From contig JACEVL010006403.1 in assembly GCA_020284085.1 (NCBI GenBank), positions 1,916,001-1,980,000 of the forward strand: DNA of 64,000 nt. Reading direction: 5' to 3'. Within the stretch, counting starts at the first letter, position 1. The number at the start of each line of letters is the position of its first letter. Below, piece by piece: positions 61,601-64,000 of this stretch. The notes under the pieces are model-generated. The model made no database searches, was not told the origin of the DNA, and worked only from the letters and a program-made list of their open reading frames with translations. This stretch comes from Aporrectodea caliginosa (taxonomy: Eukaryota; Annelida; Clitellata; Crassiclitellata; Lumbricidae). Made by a program: the position numbers and the translations under genes.

Positions 61601-63854
61601 AAATGTTCTTTACCGACAGAAAGTACAAAATCTCTGGCCCTGCTTTCTTCCTGTAAACCAGATAATGCCTCACATAATAAACAAGAGTTGATTTTGGGTT
61701 CATCAGTTTGTAGTACCAAAACTGGTTTAGGAGTGGGTTCTTTAAAGACGGCCTCTTCGTCATCTTCCAATAAGAAATCTATTCCTGTTTCAGCTTCAAG
61801 GACCAAGAAGTTGCAAGACTCAAAGCCTAACTCATCTGAAACATCTTTGAAAAAGACTAAACCATCACTGTCTAGTGAAACTCGACAAAGCAGTGCCATT
61901 CTTGACCAGTTTCCAAAGACTGATGGAGAATCCAAGGGACCGGCATATTCTAATATTTCTCAAAGTCTTCCAATGCCAAGAGCAAAGATGCCAGTCGTTA
62001 ATGCCATGGAAAACTCTTCTGTTGAGAATTTGACAGTTACTTCTGGAAATGAAGTGAACTTTAATTCGAACTGTGGTTCAGTTCCTGTAAACATTTACTC
62101 TTCGTCTAATGACTTGCTTGAGACAACCTTGTTAAACGATTCATCTCACATAACAGACAGCAACCTTTCTTGTTCCACTTCAGAGATGGTTTCAAAATCA
62201 AAGTTTCCATCAGACACAGTTGTTGAAACACCTTTGACTAGCAGCTCTAATAAAGTCCCATCGGCATCAGATCATTTAAAATCTGGAACAACCTTGACTG
62301 AAATTGAGGTGCAGAATGCAGGTTCAAATCCATTGTACCCTGTGGTGAAATTGGGAGGTTATATAGGTGACAAAAGAGAAGTGGCAACTGAGGGAAGAAG
62401 TAGTGTTGATTCCAGACAAAAGTCTTTAGAAGGGTCGTGGAATTCGTCGGATGAGATATCTCAATCTGGTTCACTGGAGCAAACAACAGTCCTTAATATA
62501 ACAGACATTGCACGCAAGATTTCCATGTCTTCTGAGTCTGAAAATCCAGAAGATCTGGCAAAGCTCATTGCAGTTATCTCAAATTCCAAGTGGAATGGGA
62601 AGAATCTTCCAGAGCATGGTGCCAGAAATGAAGTTAGTTCAGATTTGAGCAAATCCAAAAAGTTAGAGGTGACCAAAGCTGCACTCGCAAGCAATTTCGT
62701 CGATAATAGTAAGAGCAATTGCAGAGAAAACATAGCTCTTTGTGAGAGTAGTGCTGCAAGGATGGCAAAAAACAAAACAGATGCAGTGAATGCTGTTGGA
62801 ATTAGTTCTAACAGGATTGGTCCTAACTCGTGCTCCATAATTTCTGAGCCACCAAGTTCAAAAGAAAACACGTTTAAACTTCCTGAAGTTCCATTGGTAC
62901 AAAAACAGAAGCCTCGTGTGATACAGGAAAAGGTCAAAGAGCCAAGGACGGAGGAAAATTTTAATTTCCGATCTCCGCGGCCAAGTTCTTGTTTCTCACG
63001 TTCAAAACGTCAAGAACTAGAGCAGTCAGTGCTGGTTAATTCGTATAGGGCAACTGAAGTCAGTTTCTGCAATCATCCTTCAATGGTAAATGAAACTAAT
63101 CAGCCAACAGAGTGCTATATAAATACAGCTGGAAATGTGCTTTCTGCTCCGATAGATTCATGGAGTTCTGTCGATATCTCTGCTGATCTTGGTCAGACTG
63201 TTAAACTGGGTCCCTCGATCATTAAGTCGGTTGTAGCCACGGTCGATGCAGATGATGCGAAGCGAAATTCAATGAGTAAGGTTGCAAGATCATTTTCCTT
63301 CCAGCAGGCAGTTGCTGCTGGAGATGCTTATAACAAGGGCAACAACAGAACTGAGTTACATGTTACAAGCAGTGGTGCAACAGCCAAACCAGGGAATCGC
63401 GCAGTCACAGCCGACGGCTCTGAACAGAGGAAAGATAAAAATAAATCTGCAGTTGACAAAAGCTTTTCATCAGCTTTACCATCTCAGTCCAGTCAACCTC
63501 AGAATTCTGGTGTTCTGGTTCCTCAGTTTGAAGCTTTCATGTCAACAAAAACTTCTATCTCGAATGCTGCTGGTGCAAAGTCAGCTCGACTTTCTACTGG
63601 ACTCATGGGTGACTCCATTTTCGATGCAAGTCGGATGCTTCCAATTCCAGAGGAGGAAAACACATCACAGCTGTCACAATATCCAGCAACTAAACCTGGC
63701 CTGAGATACGCAGCAAACGTATCACTTATGACGTCTGCAATGAGTGTGTCTGGAATAGATAACAGTCTCGCTATTGATCCATTCAGCCAAAGCACTCCTA
63801 TGGTTAAAACTTCCAGTCAGCCAAGCATGTACGAACCCACGTATAATATCCCAG
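45642..63854 (+). CDS. CEP192: CEP192/SPD-2 centrosomal scaffold, 5' part of gene, 17 exons
   Basis: Pericentriolar scaffold that recruits Aurora A, PLK4 and gamma-tubulin complexes for centriole duplication and spindle assembly. Exons: 45642-45799, 46657-46773, 48173-48270, 49601-49906, 50491-50808, 51233-51382, 52813-52880, 53637-53673, 54421-54483, 54912-55053, 55457-55577, 56576-56642, 57583-57777, 58752-58816, 59125-59322, 59745-59889, 60882-63854. All phases agree (about 1,740 codons). Identification rests on three blocks, in order, that resemble human CEP192: VYVNEDGEWVTNLAY (~555-570); MRISIGAFMGLRTEALGSL then PTFGAKF and RKPVALL (~675-721), in the region known to bind Aurora A; and ITDIARKISM with ENPEDLAKLIAVISNSK (~1288). 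The start ATG has a good context (TAAAATGG). The C-terminal ASH/MSP-like domains would lie beyond the window. Small early exons are less certain than later ones. Confidence 0.87.
46657..46773 (+). CDS. CEP192: CEP192 exon 2
   Basis: Phase 2 in and out. Reads LNLSDNSSLKVSQLASS and LSNWSADRSLPLRNF; hydrophilic and Ser-rich. Acceptor TTTTGTGTACAG, donor GTAAGC. Confidence 0.8.
47249..48110. mobile_element. hAT-type element with perfect 8-bp target duplication
   Basis: Terminal inverted repeats CAGTGTTATTT and AAATTAACACTG. CTAAATGC is duplicated exactly at 47241-47248 and 48111-48118. The interior is full of TTTTCGTTTTCGTTCACGAA-like units, and a second CGTTCACGAAATTAACACTG end occurs inside at about 47409-47430, suggesting a nested or duplicated copy. 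No transposase. It ends 62 bp before a CEP192 exon. Confidence 0.85.
48173..48270 (+). CDS. CEP192: CEP192 exon 3
   Basis: Phase 2 in, phase 1 out. PQEISAREMHGSIGSMST and SRTSWGLVPEECMA. Acceptor TTCTTAACAG, donor GTGGGT. Confidence 0.78.
48425..49320 (-). mobile_element. LINE family B relic, 3' end and decayed RT
   Basis: The 3' end TGTATTGTATTTAGATAC and a segment close to 1097-1300. Further in, the minus strand keeps LHLWMSSNWLSQKPMQLIWV and LLKLDYPLLAERFLSFTLHS, with stops and a frameshift. Confidence 0.8.
49601..49906 (+). CDS. CEP192: CEP192 exon 4, Ser-rich
   Basis: Phase 1 in and out. ELLPSMSSRVASFAASQSD, ITSSSSVVSPRVSSVSE; low-complexity Ser-rich sequence typical of the disordered N-terminal half. 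Confidence 0.88.
50491..50808 (+). CDS. CEP192: CEP192 exon 5, acidic segment
   Basis: Phase 1 in and out. FDDEFSDLETTADFEEEEL, INEEPYGSEVFDYDSSEI. Human CEP192 uses acidic N-terminal stretches to bind the basic PLK4 polo-box region; this is the best candidate here, by position and charge only. Confidence 0.9.
51233..51382 (+). CDS. CEP192: CEP192 exon 6
   Basis: Phase 1 in and out. YERQDRLASLYFCPTSSLV. Acceptor TTTGTCTGCAG, donor GTAGGA. Confidence 0.85.
51838..51900 (-). mobile_element. Non-LTR 3'-tail relic with TAAG repeats (family F)
   Basis: TAAGTAAGTAAGTATATTCTTTATTGAGAA and CTAGCAAACGCACCGCACT, close to 42748-42835. Confidence 0.6.
52195..52582 (+). mobile_element. Helitron-like 3' region, second copy
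   Basis: Units with TAGGTGGCACTGCT and TTGGTGGCGCTGCT, then TCAAATTCTTTTCAACCG and hairpin CCGTC-TTAG-GACGG (52556-52569), ending GCAAACATCTAGT. Homologous to 31735-32050. Confidence 0.65.
52813..52880 (+). CDS. CEP192: CEP192 exon 7
   Basis: Phase 1 in, phase 0 out. FQLFLEDKKHFEAEEIETAR, likely helical. Acceptor TTTTTGCAG, donor GTACAA. Confidence 0.78.
52920..53233. mobile_element. hAT-type MITE, 314 bp
   Basis: Terminal inverted repeats TAGAGCTGTACYGAATA. Flanking ACCTGCAT (52912-52919) and ATCTGCAT (53234-53241) agree at 7 of 8. Internal TATTCGGCCGAATA-like repeats, no coding. Starts 39 bp after a CEP192 exon. Confidence 0.82.
53637..53673 (+). CDS. CEP192: CEP192 exon 8 (37 nt)
   Basis: Phase 0 in, phase 1 out. 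TLLSETMGDGD. Very short, but flanked by TTTCAG and GTAAGT and in phase with both neighbours. Confidence 0.68.
54421..54483 (+). CDS. CEP192: CEP192 exon 9, tandem acceptor
   Basis: Phase 1 in and out. SQDYQSLFQIVQQHITRNSL. The acceptor is TAGCAG, so either AG can be used, adding or dropping one Ala codon. Confidence 0.78.
   Translation, partial: EVKIIKACFRSCSSISHEIV
54734..54807 (+). repeat. Intronic duplicate of the exon 55457-55577 core; possible alternative exon
   Basis: 54736-54807 matches 55479-55550 at 70 of 72 bases with no indel or stop. A GCGCAG acceptor at 54728-54733 and a GTGATG donor at 54794 would give a 60-nt exon, phase 1 in and out, fitting between 54483 and 54912. The donor and polypyrimidine tract are weak. 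Confidence 0.6.
54912..55053 (+). CDS. CEP192: CEP192 exon 10
   Basis: Phase 1 in, phase 2 out. ILQPSDTSESSLIDMTLLRS, then MKDVSSECPWNG. Acceptor GGCTGTCCAG. Confidence 0.82.
55457..55577 (+). CDS. CEP192: CEP192 exon 11
   Basis: Phase 2 in, phase 0 out. ENRELFKIRFSEVLDLAGGD then GFLTLGKFSDTR. The donor GTTTGT is weak; phase continuity with 56576-56642 supports it. Its core is duplicated at 54736-54807. Confidence 0.75.
56576..56642 (+). CDS. CEP192: CEP192 exon 12
   Basis: Phase 0 in, phase 1 out. KEQRKSGQEEASPVSINKQT. Acceptor TTTGTTTGAAG, donor GTTAGT. Short and weakly conserved. Confidence 0.65.
56870..56955 (+). mobile_element. LINE family A 3' end
   Basis: GGGAGGTGCTGAGAATGAGTAG then CTTGAAGGGGCGTTATATAAATG. 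Confidence 0.6.
57075..57142. repeat. Short dispersed repeat, copy 2
   Basis: GAGCTGCATTGGTTTTCC and TTTTAGTACATTCTTGTCAT, as at 10926-10992. Confidence 0.55.
57583..57777 (+). CDS. CEP192: CEP192 exon 13, conserved NEDGEWVTNLAY block
   Basis: Phase 1 in and out. SPVYVNEDGEWVTNLAY resembles human CEP192 at the start of its Aurora A-binding region. The strongest N-terminal diagnostic. Confidence 0.94.
58200..58422 (-). mobile_element. tRNA-derived SINE with LINE family A 3' tail
   Basis: On the minus strand from 58422: GGGGCGCGGTGGTGTAGGGG with an A box (TGGTGTAGGGGTAT, 58413-58400) and a B box (AGTTCGAATCC, 58370-58360), then a unique body, then GGGAGCGCCTCTGAGTAG, CTTGAAGGGGCGCTATA and an ATAC tail. 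The hairpin arms are 58250-58258 and 58226-58234. Head and boxes look intact. Confidence 0.88.
58490..58623 (+). mobile_element. LINE family A 3' end with about 18 GATT units
   Basis: Hairpin arms 58507-58515 (AGCGCTTCT) and 58531-58539 (AGGGGCGCT), then TATATTAAGTTT and the GATT run at 58551-58623. Confidence 0.85.
58752..58816 (+). CDS. CEP192: CEP192 exon 14
   Basis: Phase 1 in, phase 0 out. DMLDMAEKKFEEENVFIQ resembles a human CEP192 helical stretch ending in FIQ. Confidence 0.9.
59125..59322 (+). CDS. CEP192: CEP192 exon 15, Aurora A-binding block
   Basis: Phase 0 in and out. SWSFQSHLSHLLYDTSD then YMRISIGAFMGLRTEALGSL; the latter resembles the human helix in the Aurora A-binding region. 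Confidence 0.95.
59505..59615. mobile_element. piggyBac-family right-end relic
   Basis: CCAAAATATCTGGCGTGGGCC, AAAATATCTGGCATGCAAAGAGTT, similar to 9915-9980. Confidence 0.55.
59745..59889 (+). CDS. CEP192: CEP192 exon 16
   Basis: Phase 0 in, phase 1 out. PTFGAKFTTPPSNRKPVALL directly follows the Aurora-binding block, as in human CEP192. Confidence 0.94.
60300..60700. repeat. Dispersed repeat relic in intron
   Basis: AAACGGGCCGCAGCGGTTGA and AGGCCATGCGGTTGCTGTA at 60570-60625 match 40475-40550 in the cadherin 3'UTR. Class unknown, probably a LINE or SINE 3' portion. Confidence 0.4.
60882..63854 (+). CDS. CEP192: CEP192 exon 17, 2,973-nt Ser-rich exon
   Basis: Phase 1 in and out; acceptor CTTGTTTTTAG, donor GTAAAT at 63855. 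About 990 codons of Ser/Thr/Lys/Asn-rich, probably disordered sequence with one conserved helical block at about 62490-62590 (ITDIARKISM, ENPEDLAKLIAVISNSK), also present in human CEP192. The upstream ATG at 60839 is intronic and not the start. Confidence 0.93.
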
Positions 63855-64000
63855 GTAAATTAATCTTACTCTTGGTTCTGTTTAGAAGTTACTTTCGAGT
63901 CATTTCACGTTAGAACCAGATCACTGTCACAATCTTTCTTTTGTAAAATTTTCGTCTCTTGACTGCTGCCATGCAATGCACTTTAACAAACTGCTTCAGA
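63855..64000. other. Start of next CEP192 intron
   Basis: Follows donor GTAAAT. No acceptor with a coding exon before the window ends. Confidence 0.7.

Noticed and set aside
61360..61935. Minus-strand open frame of 191 codons inside the CEP192 exon
   Set aside because: Shadow of the Ser-rich coding exon; no splice or start context, composition is the complement of the sense frame.

Overview
The window comes from an animal genome. Genes are split into many short exons with GT-AG junctions, introns run from about 0.3 to 4.5 kb, base composition is AT-rich, and introns are full of LINE, SINE, Helitron, piggyBac and hAT relics. The cadherin is of the type III, non-chordate kind (cadherin repeats, NC region, EGF/LamG modules, classical tail). 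This points to a non-chordate metazoan, most likely a marine invertebrate. The phylum cannot be fixed from the sequence alone.

Two protein genes lie head to tail on the + strand. (1) 441-39415: the 3' part of a type III classical cadherin. There are 26 exons, all phase-compatible, giving 1,920 codons and a stop. They encode the end of one cadherin repeat plus eight more, the NC region, EGF-LamG-EGF-LamG-EGF, one membrane helix, and a cytoplasmic tail with p120-catenin and beta-catenin binding segments. A 3'UTR of about 1.9 kb follows, with AATAAA at 41332. (2) 45642-63854: the 5' part of a CEP192/SPD-2 centrosome scaffold gene. There are 17 phase-compatible exons (about 1,740 codons) ending in a very large Ser-rich exon. 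The gene continues past the right edge, where the family's C-terminal ASH/MSP-like domains should lie. The two genes have no evident functional link: one acts in cell adhesion, the other in pericentriolar material and Aurora A/PLK4 recruitment.

The rest is mobile DNA. In the cadherin introns: an RTE-clade LINE (4285-7855, minus) carrying a nested inverted-repeat MITE; two TTAA-flanked piggyBac-type elements (8557-9976 and 13743-14444); a hAT-type element with an 8-bp target duplication (26645-27452); two Helitron-like 3' ends; and an L2/CR1-like LINE ('family A', 36030-37235) inside the intron that splits the transmembrane helix. In the CEP192 introns: two more hAT-type elements (47249-48110 and 52920-53233), L2-like relics, and a tRNA-derived SINE (58200-58422) that ends in the same 3' hairpin and tail as LINE family A. 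A long imperfect palindrome with TTAGGG-like repeats lies between the genes (44051-44373).

Most notable observations: (a) a covarying 3'-terminal hairpin shared by about a dozen LINE family A ends and by the SINE; (b) a 72-bp near-perfect in-frame duplication of a CEP192 exon core in the neighbouring intron, a candidate alternative exon; (c) Helitron 3' hairpins with compensatory changes; (d) substitutions at normally invariant positions of the cadherin p120 and beta-catenin motifs.
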